64,000 nt of DNA from Maratus speciosus (lineage: Eukaryota; Arthropoda; Arachnida; Araneae; Salticidae), in assembly GCA_963932465.1 (NCBI GenBank), contig OZ010794.1, forward strand, positions 215,029,748-215,093,747. The letters run 5' to 3'. The notes below the pieces were generated by a model that saw only the letters and a program-made list of their open reading frames with translations, was not told the origin of the DNA and searched no databases. Every line of letters begins with the position of its first letter. Within the stretch, counting starts at the first letter, position 1. The translations under genes were made by a program, and so were the position numbers. This document shows, piece after piece, positions 35,690-47,339 of the stretch.

Positions 35690-37272
35690 TTACTTTTTTT
35701 TATTTCTGCACAGTACAAAAGATGTTGGTTAATTTGATACGAACTGTCTTATTGTCTCTTTCTTATATTATTACTTTTTGGAGTAGACTCATGCCTCGAA
35801 AACATCTTCCTTTGCATTCTTGGCTTCGAAAAATGTTAATTTTTCTGCGCACTCAACTGCCGTTGAGTATGTTGCGGCGGTTTAGCTTGAAATGCTTCAC
35901 GTTCATCGTTATAATCGTCACTTTCATTTTTTTTTCATCTTGTTTCGCTTGAATTTCAGCTACAATATCCTCAGGAGTAGGTATCTCGGAAGTGATAAAA
36001 TTGGCGTCAACAGATACATAGTTTTAAAATTCTTCTCTACTCATTTCTAAAATTTTCAAGTTGCCTAATTCTTCTTCTTCCTCAGAGACTTTCCCCGCTT
36101 GAGAAATGTCCAATCCAGCCTTACGAAAGCAAATGGTAATGCATGTTGATGCATCGTTTTCCCATGCATCGTTCATTAAACGCATCGCTTTCAGTAATCT
36201 TTACATTAGCATTTGAGGTTGTTGCTACTTTTTATTTTCTATCGAGAAGCATCAAAACCAAGTGCTTACGAAAGTTTGATTTAAAAATTCTGATGACACC
36301 TTGGTCCATAGGCTGGATAGCACTTGTAGAATTCGGTGGTAAAAATTCAATCCTGATGTTTGTAAATCCAGTGATTTCGGGATGAGCGGAACAATTATCA
36401 ATTCATAGGAGAATTTTATGCTTTTCTTTCCTTAGTTGGTGCTCCCATTTTGAAATGAATTTTGTGAAAATGTCCACAGTCATTCCTGATGTGGTCATAA
36501 TCAACAGGAAGCTTTTTTATATGCTTAAAACACTTAGGATTTTTGGACTTTCCAATAACCTACAGTTTCTTCTTGTCAGTGTTAACCTATTAGAACCTAT
36601 TACAGCACACTAAAGCTGTTAATCGATTTTTGGAAAGCTTGCCTCTGACGCACTTTTTACCCTTGAAAATAAAAGTCTGCAGTGGGATTCCGTTATAGAA
36701 AATGCCCGTTTCATAGGCATTATAAATGTCATCTTTTGTGTATCCTTCTCTTATGACTGGGCACTTTTCACTCATCCATGTCGCCGTATCTGCCATATTT
36801 GCAGACTTTGCTTCACCAGAAATTTTTCTAAAGGTTATCCCATTTCTATTCATGAATTCATCAAGAGATCCATTTAAACATACAAATCCGTAATAGCCAA
36901 AATTTTCAGAAAAATTTTCTGCTTAACTTTTAAAAGTGGACCCCTTACAGGTAAATCGGCACTACGTTTCACTTTCACCAACTTCAAAAAAGCTTCGTCA
37001 AAATCCTCTTTATCATATTTCTTCAAACGTTTACAGTCATTCTTATTTTGATCGTACGCAGCCATTAATATTTCCTTGTTCTTTAACAAAGTTGAAACAG
37101 TAGAAGACGATAAATTATATTTTTGCAAATTTTGGAATTTTTTAAGCCTTCTTCGAATCCCAGTAAAATCCTTACTTTTCGTCAACTGATAAAATTTTAC
37201 ATTTCGACATCGCAAGATAAAATTTGACGAGCGTACTCTATAATTGCAGACCAAAGTATGACTTACGCACAT
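35690..37272 (-). pseudogene. Tigger-type transposase, copy 2 (broken, tandem duplicate)
   Basis: The same protein as copy 1 with few differences. The N-terminal part is 36874-37272 (RLKKFQNLQKYNLSSSTVS, LKKYDKEDFDEAF), and the DDE part is 36590-36853 after a frame change near 36900. MSKCK-type start sequence lies at 37208-37210. Both copies share the frameshift after the RGPLLKVKQK segment, so that lesion predates the duplication. Confidence 0.85.
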
Positions 37273-37387
37273 GTCCCCTAACCTGCCACTCCTACGCAGT
37301 GTAAACTTCCGTCCGATCTTAAAATGCCGCCATCACTTGTTCTTAGGATTTATAACTCATCACTGACTTTCGGTTGACTTCGGAATG

Positions 37388-38140
37388 TTAAGGGGTCTCA
37401 GGACTCTTAAAATTGGAAAAAATGAAAAAAAAAGACCATTTTCAACATTTAATATCTTAAAATGTGTTTGATTTTAAGACACAATTTTAATTGGAAAAAA
37501 ATATATAAGTATGTTCTTTCATTTCATGTATTTAAAAAATTACAAGATGCAGAATTAGCATTTACAGGGGGCTCCAAAACTGTTAGATATTTGACGAGCA
37601 AAAAATCGGCATAACACCTAACGCGCACGATTACGAAATAAGTATTGCAACTAGAATGAAAATTTTGGTGCCTACTTATACTTAGATTGTAATAATTACC
37701 CTGAACCTAAATAAATTTGTATTTAAAGCTTTTTTACATTTTTAATACAAAGTTGTATTTAGCTAATGCAAAAGTAAGAAAATTTCAACAGTATAATCAC
37801 CTAAAAAAATATTGTTTGAACAATAAAAAGGAAATTTTAGGTTCAGTTTATACAGACTAACATGAAACATATGTTTTGGAAATTTTATGAAAAAATATTG
37901 ATAAGTTTTTGAGATATCGTGCGCGTTATGCCCAAAAACGTCATTTGGAGAAAAATGGCTTCAAAGTTTCCGAAACGACGCTTCAGCTATTGAACGTGTA
38001 TAAATGTAAAAGCCATAACTTCTAATAGGAATTTCAAGGAAACAATTATGTCAAAATGTTCAGAAAAGATAAGAGTTTAACATCTAAAAAAATTAAAATT
38101 TCGAAAATTTTAAGGTTTTAAGAGTCCTGAGATCCCTTAA
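37388..38140. mobile_element. TTAA-flanked element nested in the Tigger (753 bp)
   Basis: The left end TTAAGGGGTCTCAGGACTCT is matched by the right end AGAGTCCTGAGATCCCTTAA. TTAA lies at 37388-37391 and 38137-38140. It is longer than the ~210-bp MITEs and lacks a transposase frame. Confidence 0.82.
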
Positions 38141-38468
38141 AGGAATTTTTCCAAGAAACGATTAGCTGAGTTGGAGAGGTGGAAGTCAACAGAGATTTTA
38201 CGAATCACAAACATATTGCTCTCTATAACATGGGTTTGCTCGTTAAAAGCGATTTTTGTTCCCATAGACTCAACATTGTACCAAACAAATATTTCTCATT
38301 TCCTCATTAAATCCGGGTTCTCGTTAAATCAGGGCTCGTTATAAGCGAGTTCGACTGTATTAATTACATGGGAATCAGAGTATATCCAGGCGAGTTCGAG
38401 CATGGGGCAAACAGACGGCAGACTTACAAATCGAATTTATAAAAACTTTTAAATTTTGCCCAAATGTA

Positions 38469-38694
38469 TTAACCCTTTCAGGGGCAAGGTACTTGTATTC
38501 GAAAATGTTCAAATAATTTAATGACACCAGTATTAACAAGAGATTTTATTTGTAAACAAATAAAAGTAAATTTTCGCGAACTTAATAAAGATGACATTTA
38601 CATCATAAAATTCCGGTGCCAATGTGCCAATGTGGCAGTTTGGGATTAAAATTATGTGATGCCGTGACGGCATCAACGCCCTTTAAGGGGTTAA
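38469..38694. mobile_element. TTAA-flanked MITE, family B
   Basis: TTAA lies at 38469-38472 and 38691-38694. The termini are TTAACCCTTTCAGGGGC and GCCCTTTAAGGGGTTAA, with a TGCCGTGACGGCA palindrome near the right end. Confidence 0.82.
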
Positions 38695-40082
38695 AAATAG
38701 TTTTTCAATTTAGGTCTATCAAGTTATAATTATATAGTAAAATATCTTATCAGTTAGGAGATGTCGGTTACTAAATTAACTATTGTAAAATAATATGTAC
38801 AGTACCGGACCTCAAATCCGAAATCCTAAAATCCGGACGACCCAAAATCCGGAATGGAAAAAAGAAAACTGAAATTCCGCGATGATCTCGAATAAATATT
38901 TCATAAAAACGTCCATAGATGGCGCTACTTGCGCGCGTAACACAGTGCCGAGCCAAACTAGACTCCGCAATTTTATTTTATTGCAATGTTTTTCATTCAT
39001 CAGTTTAAATCCAAATTTTCTAACAGAATTATCGTAGTTAGTGTGTGCACACATTTTAAATTAAAAAGAAACCATTTTCTTCATTTATATAGAAAATGTA
39101 AAAAGAATAAATAAATAACCACAAGAAAGAATTATTTTTTAAAAAGGTTCGTAGAATATATTTACAAAATTTATATGTAAAAATATTTTACAACGCCCTC
39201 CCCCCACTTTTAATATGTTCAACAAATTTCATTTTTCGAAAAAATTCTGATTGTAAGCACCGTACCAAAAAATTCTTTTCTTTAACTCAAAGAGAAAAAA
39301 AAAATTATGCAAAGTTCCTTTCTCCATAACAAAACAAGCTGTTCATCGAAAGCTAATGATCACATTCTGATAACGTTGACTTTCCACTTCACGCAGTTAA
39401 ATAAACATGTTGAATAAGCAAAACAAACAGCGGATAGATATGTCGTTTTTCTTTACTTTCTTTTCAACTAGTGGCCTTTTTTTTTAGAGGTACCCTAGCA
39501 TTCAAATAACTTACAATAATTTAATAAAAAATTGTTACACAAGCTAATTCACTATTATTGTAACTTGCTGAAAATTTGAAAGAAATTCGTCAATTAGCCT
39601 AATTCGGTTCTCGCAAACAACGATGTATTTTCATTTTCTAAAAAATGTTTTTATGTTCCTAATAATGTGCAGACTTGTATAAAACCAAAAACTTTCTGCG
39701 CACATAAATATTGGTCAAAAATTTTCTGCAAATTAATTTAATGTTTAATAAAATAACGTGTTATGCTACTTTGACAGTATGAATTTTAAACAGTAGTTTC
39801 AAAATAATTACGAAAATATTATAATTAAATATAATAAATAATTTAATTAAATTTAAAATGCATTAATATTAATTACAGAATAATTATGTTGGCTAAAAAA
39901 TTATAAAGCTAAAAATCCATGATAAGAAAGGGTGAATTCTTATCAGTTATTTTGTGAATGCATTTAGAAACAGCCCAATCCTTAATATTTTGACCTCTAC
40001 TCACAAAATGCAATAATGGACATTGTTTCTGAAACAATTGAATCACATTTTGTAAGGAGAGGTCCATTCATAGGTATCATCA

Positions 40083-40290
40083 TTAACCCTAGAACTACCG
40101 GAAATTTTACTCAAGTTTTATAAAAACATTCTACACCAGAATTTTTACTTAAAACTATTTAATTTGTTTATTTAACATATTATTGTCTGATTTATACATT
40201 TAGTTTGTTTTGAAGAAATTTCTGGTTTGAATAAATATTTTGAATGTACATGTCGGGTCCAATGGACCCGTCTGGTAGACGGAAGGTTAA
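40083..40290. mobile_element. TTAA-flanked MITE, family C (nested)
   Basis: TTAA lies at 40083-40086 and 40287-40290. It contains the family palindrome GGGTCCAATGGACCCGTCTG near the right end and TTAACCCTAGAACTACCGG at the left. It is inverted relative to 44482 and 45245. Confidence 0.82.
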
Positions 40291-40309
40291 AGAGGCAGAT
40301 GATTTTTTA

Positions 40310-41135
40310 TTGCGGTACTTTGACGAAATTCTCATTTTTTCCACGATCATTTAGCGAAATTTCCGATTTCCCGCGGGTTTTTTCGCAATTCTTTGACGAA
40401 ATTTGCGCTTTTTTTCTCTTATCCTTTGACGAAATTTGGATTTTTCGCGATATTTTGAAGAAATTCATGCTTTTTTGCGATCTTTTGACGAAATTCACGT
40501 TTTTTTGCGTGATCTTTTGACGACATTTGCGTTTTTTCGCGATACTTTAACGAAATTAATTTTTTTCCGCGGTTCTTTGACGAAATTTGCATTTTTTCGC
40601 GATCTTTTGACAAAATTCGAGCTTTTTCCGCTATGCTTTTGCGAAATTTGTTTTTTTTTACGTATTTTTGGATGAAATTTGTTTTTTTCGCGATCCTTTG
40701 ACGATATTCGCGTTTTTTCTGTGGCCTTTTGAGGAAATTCGTGTTTCTTTCGAGATTCTTTGACGAAACGCGCGCTGTTTCCGCGACCCTTTTACGAAAT
40801 CTGTGTTTCTTTCGCGATCCTTTAACGAAATTAGTTTTTTTCCGCGATTCTTTTACGAAATTTGAGTTTTTTTTCCACGAACCTTTGACAAAATTCGTGC
40901 TTTTTCCCGCTATGCTTTTACGAAATTCGTTTTTTATCCTGCGCTTCCTTGACGTAATTTGTTATTTTTTCTGCGATTGTTTGATAAAAGAATATTTTTT
41001 TCCCACGATTCTTTAAAGAAATTCGCGTTTTTTCCGCGGTCCTTTAATGAAATTCGCGTTTATTCCGCTATGTTTTGACAAACGTGGGTATTTTTTCTGC
41101 GAACAATTGACGGAATTGGTTTATTTTCGGCAACC
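40310..41135. repeat. Minisatellite, ~30-bp unit (TTTGACGAAATTCGCGTTTTTTC)
   Basis: About 27 units with the core CTTTGACGAAATT(C/T)GCGTTTTTTCCGCGAT. The monomer resembles the reverse complement of the 5.83-12.33 kb satellite monomer (…GACGAAGTTCGCTATTTTTCCGTG…). The open frames on both strands (40227-41016) are periodicity artefacts. Confidence 0.85.
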
Positions 41136-41894
41136 ATTTGTTGAAATCCGCAATATATTTCAGTGATATTTTTTATATCTGAATTTTTGGACTGACGGCC
41201 GATTTGCTTTAATTTTCGGGACCGAATGCCTTAAATTTTCGGAAAATTCGGAACAGAATCACCCCTGTCAAACAATAAATAAATCGTACATAAAATTGGG
41301 GGACATTTTTAATTTTTCGGTATTAAAGAACAAAATTTACTTTTTTTTTTCCTAAGAAATTTTTCGCAAAGTTCCGAACTTTGCGGAAAATTTTCCACGC
41401 ACGGCGTGCATCTATATTATACAACTCTGATAATGTGATGTGCAGGATTAAAAAAATTCTTATCCTTATTTTAATTTTTTTTTTTTTAATTTATTTTTGT
41501 TTACTTATACCTCATATGGCAATCCGCGATATAGATTCCTAGGCCTAACTCGCGAGCAACAACGCATTTCCATTTTCTAAAAAATGCTTTAATATTTCTA
41601 AGAATATGCAGTAATAGTATTTTTTTTAAACTTATTTTTATTTTGAATTACTTTTTGTAATTTGTATTTTTGGCTTTATTTGCACTAAGCTTAACATGGC
41701 AATCGCGGTATAGATTACTTGGCATGTAAAATTTTGCCAAGGATATGTACTGTATCCGTTTATTTATTGTTTTGGTTGAGGACCTAAAATCCGGAAAATT
41801 CCGAAATCCGGAACGACCGTGGTCCCGACCAGTCCGGATTTGAGGTCCGGTACTGTATATATGTATACAAAATACTAGCATGGATTTATATGTA

Positions 41895-42956
41895 CAGTCG
41901 TGGAAAAAAAAAAAAAAAAAAAAAAGTAAACACCCCCTACTAACTCCTCAACAAATTATCGTAGAAGAAAGTTACTGGTACCGAACGATTGGAAATAAAG
42001 TCTACTTTTAAATGATGTATATAAAATTTGCTTAGGTGGCCATCTACATATTAAAACGAACCATAACTTTGTTTTTTCAATAGCAGTACCCAATTCTGAC
42101 AGCATAAATGAACTCTACACCTTTGAATTAGACTAAAACCGAATATTTATGCAATTCGTAACATAAGTTTCTGAAAACGAGCTTATTTTAAGGGCTGTAT
42201 CCAAATTGAAGTTCCGTACTGGATTGTTCACCGAGAGAGCCCCTTCCTTTATCAAGGCACCTTAAGCGCCACTCAAGGAGTCAATGAAGCGTGTTAGATT
42301 ACAGTACAGCAGAATAAATTTCAAAATATCTACTCACTTCCATCATAGACGGCCCCTTAAATCATCATTTTGCCGTTTTTTAAGCATAATTTGAAAACTA
42401 CTTGGAATAAAAATGTGAAATTTTTGAATTTCCATAAAGCAGGACTTAATAAATCTAAATCCATCAAAAAAATTGTAGGTTGCAATTCATAATTTTTTCG
42501 AATATTAATTTCATAATTCATATCATAAAATTATAAAAATTGCAAATTCAGCTTTTTTATGTTTGGGTATATTAGTATTATTACTAAAAAAAAAATTAGC
42601 ACATTAGGAGCATAATTTCGGGAGATATAAATAAAAATATGAAAATGTAATTTAACATTAGAAGCACTAAATTTTGAATGTTTAGAATTCAAAAACTTAT
42701 CATTCAAATGACTTGAAATTTGGTGTCTAGGCATAGTTTGAACGGAAGATTTGAAATATCTCGTTAAAATTGGGCATTGCCATTGAAAAAAATGAAGTTT
42801 GGATTCGTTTTTATATGTAGATGACCTACTAAGAAAATTTTATATACATCATTTAAAAGTAGACTTTATTTCCAATCGTTCGGTACCAGTAACTTTCTTC
42901 TACGATGATTTGCTGAGGAGTTAGTAGGGGGTGTTTACTTTTTTTTTCCACGACTG
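41895..42956. mobile_element. Long-TIR element (1.06 kb), Tc1/mariner-like ends
   Basis: The left end CAGTCGTGGAAAAAAAA and the right end TTTTTTTTCCACGACTG are inverted, and complementarity extends about 170 bp (CACCCCCTACTAACTCCTCA, ATCGTAGAAGAAAGTTACTG, ATGATGTATATAAAATTT). A poly-A run lies at about 41907-41925. The left flank is TA; the right flank (TG) has probably mutated. The interior holds no transposase. Confidence 0.82.
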
Positions 42957-43037
42957 TGCAACAAAAACAAATTTGATGCAAATATTTTTAATTTAAAAAG
43001 ACTTTTATGTAACCGTTTTAACAATTTTCAGAGTGCT

Positions 43038-43248
43038 TTAACACTAAAACGTCTATCTGGTGGCAATTTGACACCGATCAAATGATAAAATGTCGATTCG
43101 AACTAGATTTTTTTTTTCATAAAATCAGTTAAATTTTAAATAGAATAAATTCAGTTACATAAATAAGTGAAATAGTTTTAAATAAATATTCTGGTGTTGA
43201 AATGTTTTTATTAAGGTTGGGTAAAATTTCCAGACGTTCCAGTGTTAA
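43038..43248. mobile_element. TTAA-flanked MITE, family C relative
   Basis: TTAA lies at 43038-43041 and 43245-43248. The termini are TTAACACTAAAACGTC and GACGTTCCAGTGTTAA. The interior AATAGTTTTAAATAAATATT is shared with 44482. Confidence 0.8.
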
Positions 43249-44287
43249 AGAAAAATATAAGAAGTGTAAATCGAAACTTTTCTTTCGCAGAACATTTTTT
43301 TTCCAAGAAAGTTATAAGAATCAAATAGCTATCTAAAATGATACTGTTTTTTTGTATATAACAAGAATGATTTCTTTTTCAAATGTTTCAAAATATTTTT
43401 TATAGAACACGTGAATTTTTATCTATTGCTATTTTATTTTTTCTGCGAGCCAACTGTGTATAACCTTCTTTGTTATTAGAAAGTTATATTACTTCTTTGA
43501 TAATCGATGGTGTATTTACTGTAATAGAATTCAATTACATGATTTTTCATACATTTCATAACGCTTTAAGATGCTTATTTTTGCTTTAAATGTGAATCAA
43601 AGAAGATTTCCTAGCATCTCATTTTCGAGAATTAGTTGTGGAGAAAATAATAAAAGCAATCTTTTAATTTACTTTTTCTCAAGCTACGATTCTTCAAAAA
43701 GAACAATCTTATCAAATAATCGTTTTATCCACAACTATTGGCAGTTTTTTTTTAAATTAAAAACATCATTGTACTGTTAAAAAAAAAAAAAAAAAAAAAA
43801 AAAATCTAAGTTGAGAAAAAGAAAATCTCTGTGTTAAAATATTTCCAGTTAAAAATGGCTTTAATTATTAAAAAAAAGTTTAATTCTCTGAAAACGAAAA
43901 AATTAATAGTCGACATATAACGAAATATATATATATATATATATCAGTTTAGGAGGACCTTTTTCCTGGAAACCCATTAAAAGACAGTAGTTCTCAGAAA
44001 ACATTTTCTATTGGAAAAATTCTAAATGATTTTAATAATTTCCAATAAATTTTAAAGGAATGCCTTAATTTATTTGTACTCATTGTTACTTTTAACTATA
44101 TCTATTTTTAGTCTTTTTTTCCACATACAAAAACTTTTTAAATATATTTTTTTTTTACTTTTGAGCTTACTTATGTATTTTCTTTTCAATCTCTTAAAAT
44201 TTTGTTCATCTTCAGTACTCAAAATTATTTCTTTTCTCTTAATATTTTGCTTTTATAAAAAATATAGGTGAACATATTACTAAAATC
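43249..44287. other. No gene seen; poly-A tract
   Basis: A poly-A run of about 24 nt lies at 43780-43803 and an (AT)n tract at 43927-43944. The stretch at about 43815-43920 has relatives near 45205-45240 (CTCTGTGTTAAAATATTTCC), an old duplicated segment. Confidence 0.5.
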
Positions 44288-44463
44288 AGTGGTGGAAAAT
44301 TGGCGCAGAGGAGGAGCCTATTGACACCACTAAATTTTAGAAATATTTTTCGGCTTATCTAATGACATAATTTCTGCGTTTTTATTAAGCTGAAGAATAC
44401 TATAAAATGTTTGTGGTGTCAATAGGCTCCTCCTCTGCGCCAATTTTCCACCACTTCTAAAAT
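44280..44463. mobile_element. Palindromic MITE (GTGGTGGAAAATTGGCGCAG)
   Basis: The element occupies 44288-44455. Near-perfect ~48-bp inverted repeats run AGTGGTGGAAAATTGGCGCA... inward to TATTGACACCAC on each side. Flanks ACTAAAAT (44280-44287 when the first C is included) and TCTAAAAT (44456-44463) are probably an 8-bp duplication with one mismatch, which suggests hAT type. Confidence 0.82.
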
Positions 44464-44481
44464 GCCATCGTCTGTAATTAT

Positions 44482-44689
44482 TTAACCCTCCGTCTACCAG
44501 ACGGGTCCAATGGACCCGATGGGTACATTCGAAATATTTATTATAACCAGAAATTTCTTTAAAATAAACTAAATATGTAAACCAGACAATAATGAGTTAA
44601 GTAAATAAGTTCAATAGTTTTAAATAAGAATTCTGATGTGTAATATTTTTATAAAACTTGAGTAAAATTTTCGGTAGTTCTAGGGTTAA
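44482..44689. mobile_element. TTAA-flanked MITE, family C, next to its own empty site
   Basis: TTAA lies at 44482-44485 and 44686-44689. The termini are TTAACCCTCCGTCTACCAG and GGTAGTTCTAGGGTTAA. It contains the palindrome GACGGGTCCAATGGACCCG. The flanking host sequence is repeated uninterrupted immediately downstream (see the findings). Confidence 0.9.
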
Positions 44690-44780
44690 CTTGCATTATA
44701 AAAATGAAGTTATTACTAAAATGTCATCGTCTGTAATTATTTAACTTGCATTATAAAAATGAAGTTATTACAAAAATAGC
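44690..44780. repeat. Duplicated host segment showing the unoccupied TTAA
   Basis: CATCGTCTGTAATTATTTAA then CTTGCATTATAAAAATGAAG occurs here uninterrupted (about 44722-44770). The same two halves bracket the MITE at 44482-44689. Confidence 0.88.
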
Positions 44781-45244
44781 TTACTATATAGCAAAATATT
44801 TTTTTTAATATACATATATGCAAGCGCGCATTTTTTTAAGTACATGCAAATATACGGAAACATAAAATTTCTAATAATTCATTTAGTTAAAATACTTTAA
44901 ATAAAAAAATTATATAAAATAATTAAAACTTTATTTTAGTGAAAAACATGACACTATGAAATTATCTAGTGATTATAAAGATTTATAAGCTGAGATAAAT
45001 TAGCACGAATTTAAAACACTAAAGTAATAAAAAAATTGTCCAGAGAATTGCATTTATTATAATATAACTGTACTGTAGTCTGCGATTTCTTGAGAACTTT
45101 ACTTTGAATGCTAATTTATTTTTGTAAATTATTTTTACTTGTAATTCGTTTCATTAAACTTTAAGAAAGCATAATAAAATTTCAAATGTACAAAACATCG
45201 AGAGAATAATCTCTGTGTTAAAATATTTCCAAAATAAAATGGCT
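44781..45244. other. No gene seen
   Basis: AT-rich, with no identifiable motifs beyond short repeats shared with 43.8 kb. Confidence 0.5.
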
Positions 45245-45452
45245 TTAACCCTCCGTCTACCAGACGGGTCCAATGGACCCGATGGGTACATTCGAAATAT
45301 TTATTCTAACCAGAAATTTCTTTAAAATAAACTAAATATGTAAACCAGACAATAATGAGTTAAGTAAATAAGTTCAATAGTTTTAAATAAGAATTCTGAT
45401 GTGTAATATTTTTATAAAACTTGAGTAAAATTTTCGGTAGTTCTAGGGTTAG
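45245..45452. mobile_element. TTAA-flanked MITE, family C (right TTAA mutated to TTAG)
   Basis: The body is nearly identical to 44482-44689. The left border is TTAA (45245-45248) and the right reads TTAG (45449-45452). Confidence 0.88.
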
Positions 45453-45633
45453 ATATAAAAAAATTAACTATTGGAAAACGCAGACGTTAATAGTCCATGT
45501 ATAAAAGAAAATATCAGTTTAGAAGCCTCTTTCCATAAACTCCTAATAATAATAGTACTCCAACGTTTCAATGATTTAAGTTATTTTAAACTAGCTGACC
45601 TACAAGGCGTTGCCCGAGCTCGTTATAATAACC

Positions 45634-45841
45634 TTAACACTAAAAATACCGTGAGGTGTCATTTTGACCCCTACCGTATGAATGCATTTCGGTTCTAACC
45701 AGAAATTCCTTTGTAAAATAAGTTTCAAAGAAACAAAGAATAAAAATGTTAAATAAACATGTTAAACAGATTTAAATAACAATTCCAGTGTAAAATATTT
45801 TTATAGAACTTTAATAAAATTTCCGGTCGTTTTAGTGTTAA
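45634..45841. mobile_element. TTAA-flanked MITE, family C relative
   Basis: TTAA lies at 45634-45637 and 45838-45841. The termini are TTAACACTAAAAATACCG and CGGTCGTTTTAGTGTTAA. It resembles 43038-43248. It lies in a CTGACCTACAAGGCGTTGCC-containing sequence that looks like an old retroelement 3' region. Confidence 0.82.
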
Positions 45842-46188
45842 ACAAAACTCAAGTTTGTAAGATTCGAATATTTATCTTTGGAGAATCTTTCAAATGAGTC
45901 AAGCTTCCAGACTCCACTGCCTTCGGCAGTTTAGGATATTTCCAGTGAACTTAGTTTCCTGGTCTCCAAAACCATCCACATTGTCTAGTGTATTCCCAAC
46001 AAACCTCTTTCCAAACGAAACTGTGACATGCGTCCTCCTGCTGCCTAAGACAGCTTATACCAGGGGTTCTCCGCAAGCATCAGAAACAATGGGAAACTAA
46101 GTTGGATGAGCCAAAACCAGTACTATTTGTGTCCATAGAACAAGATATAAGAATGAACCTACTGCTGGAGAAAAGAGCTAAAATCTTA
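45842..46188 (+). other. Coding-like remnant of unknown origin
   Basis: A 68-codon frame at 45894-46100 is followed, in another frame, by KLDEPKPVLFVSIEQDIRM and then NLLLEKRAKILDR and a stop (about 46096-46198), running into the TIR element at 46189. The second stretch looks like genuine protein sequence, but I do not recognise the family. Confidence 0.3.
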
Positions 46189-46746
46189 GACCGGTAGCCG
46201 GCGGCACAGACATATGGTTCATACGGATACCGCTATTTCTCCAGAGAAACTACCAGTACCTTTTTATAGAAAAAGAAGTCTAGGTTAAACGCGCAAAATT
46301 TTCGCCTTCTTTTAAGAAGAGATTTTCTATAAGATAATACTGGTACCGAAAAATTTAATGGTCTGTAAAATTCAAGGAGACGTACAAACAATGAGACAAC
46401 CATCTCATTGAGTTGGAGGCTGAAATTGCAGATTTAGCTAAAAATCGATTCCCATATTAAAACGGAATGCCAAGTCATATCTTGGTGAAAAACACCTAAA
46501 AACCCGATTTGACAGCTTTGCGTTTTCCGGCTCTCAGTCCTTCATGTTTTCATACGTTTGGGTGCTGGAAAACGCAATGGTAAACCTACGAGTCGACCGG
46601 TAAAATCGAATTTTTAGGTGTTTTCCACCAAGATATGACTTGGCTGACCGATTGCGTTTTAATATGGGAATCGTTTTTTAGCTAATTATGGAATTTCAGC
46701 TTCCAACTCGATTAGGTGGTTCTCTGTGCTGCCGGCTCCCGGTCTA
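46187..46746. mobile_element. Long-TIR element (556 bp), TA-flanked
   Basis: The left end GACCGGTAGCCGGCGGCACAG and the right end CTGTGCTGCCGGCTCCCGGTC are near inverted repeats flanked by TA. Complementarity continues far inward (AACCATCTCATTGAGTTGGA, CGATTCCCATATTAAAACG, AAGTCATATCTTGGTG), so most of it is one imperfect palindrome. No coding sequence is present. Confidence 0.78.
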
Positions 46747-47311
46747 TAAGTTGAAAAATTGAATCCCTGTTGAAAATGGGTAAAAAGAATGGGTAAATGT
46801 TGAAAATGGTAAAGCCGATAAAAGAATCCACCGTTAAGGTTCGAAAATACTGGTAACTAAAATCTATGATAAACTTTCATTACAGAAAGTAGCATAATCC
46901 AAGATAAATCAAACAATTCCCGTGGAAATTGGGTCCATAGAGTCCGATAAAATGAATCGCACCTCCATGCAGTGGAAGATCCACCCTGTAAATTTAACTA
47001 ATTACATTTAATATTAACGCGATATTTAATTTACGGATGAAATACCTCACCCCATCAGAAGTTAACCACAAACCTTTAACAGTAATGCGATATTTAATTT
47101 TAAGCTGTCGTGGGTACACGTAAGTTGATGCCGAAAAGGAAGATTACAATTCGAAAAAGTTGGTAGCTGGGATATAAGAATTTTTTTTAGTATTTTATAA
47201 AGTAGTCGGATAGTCCGAGAACTATGCTAAAGTAAACTTCAAGAGATTCGGATCATATTTAAAGAAGGGGTAAAAAGGGCCTCCAAATGGGATTTTAATA
47301 TCCTAAATTGC
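46747..47311. other. No gene seen
   Basis: A local duplication (TTTAATATTAACGCGATATTTAATTT and TTAACAGTAATGCGATATTTAATTT, about 47007 and 47076) is the only structure noted. Confidence 0.45.
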
Positions 47312-47333
47312 AGGGTTGCCACTGGCGACTATT

Positions 47334-47339
47334 TTCGTA
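47334..47339. repeat. 6-bp target-site duplication, left (TTCGTA)
   Basis: Directly abuts the left terminal inverted repeat. It is identical to 57808-57813. A 6-bp duplication is typical of Maverick/Polinton and adintovirus integrases. Confidence 0.92.

Larger units (their letters stand above)
33868..38359 (-). mobile_element. Tigger/pogo DNA transposon with internal tandem duplication (4.49 kb)
   Basis: The termini CAGTCGAATTCGCTTATAGC and the reverse complement of ATAAGCGAGTTCGACTG are inverted repeats flanked by TA (33868-33869 and 38358-38359), as in pogo/Tigger elements. Such elements are usually about 2-3 kb; here a 1,693-bp segment (33952-35644 and 35645-37317) is present twice in tandem and a TTAA element (37388-38140) is nested, which explains the excess. 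Both transposase copies run on the minus strand and are broken. Confidence 0.88.
38798..41857. mobile_element. TA-flanked TIR element carrying a minisatellite (3.06 kb)
   Basis: The ends CAGTACCGGACCTCAAATCC and the complement of GGATTTGAGGTCCGGTACTG are inverted repeats. Further internal TCCGGA...AAATCCGGA blocks occur at both sides, and the flanking dinucleotide is TA (38798-38799, 41856-41857). This is pogo/Tigger-like. No transposase frame is recognisable. The interior holds a TTAA MITE (40083-40290), a ~30-bp minisatellite, and two similar segments containing TTTTCATTTTCTAAAAAATG or TTTCCATTTTCTAAAAAATG (about 39628 and 41568). Confidence 0.82.

Noticed and set aside
40227..41016. Open frames on both strands with FFRDLLTKF-type repeats
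   Set aside because: Minisatellite periodicity; both strands are open for the same reason.
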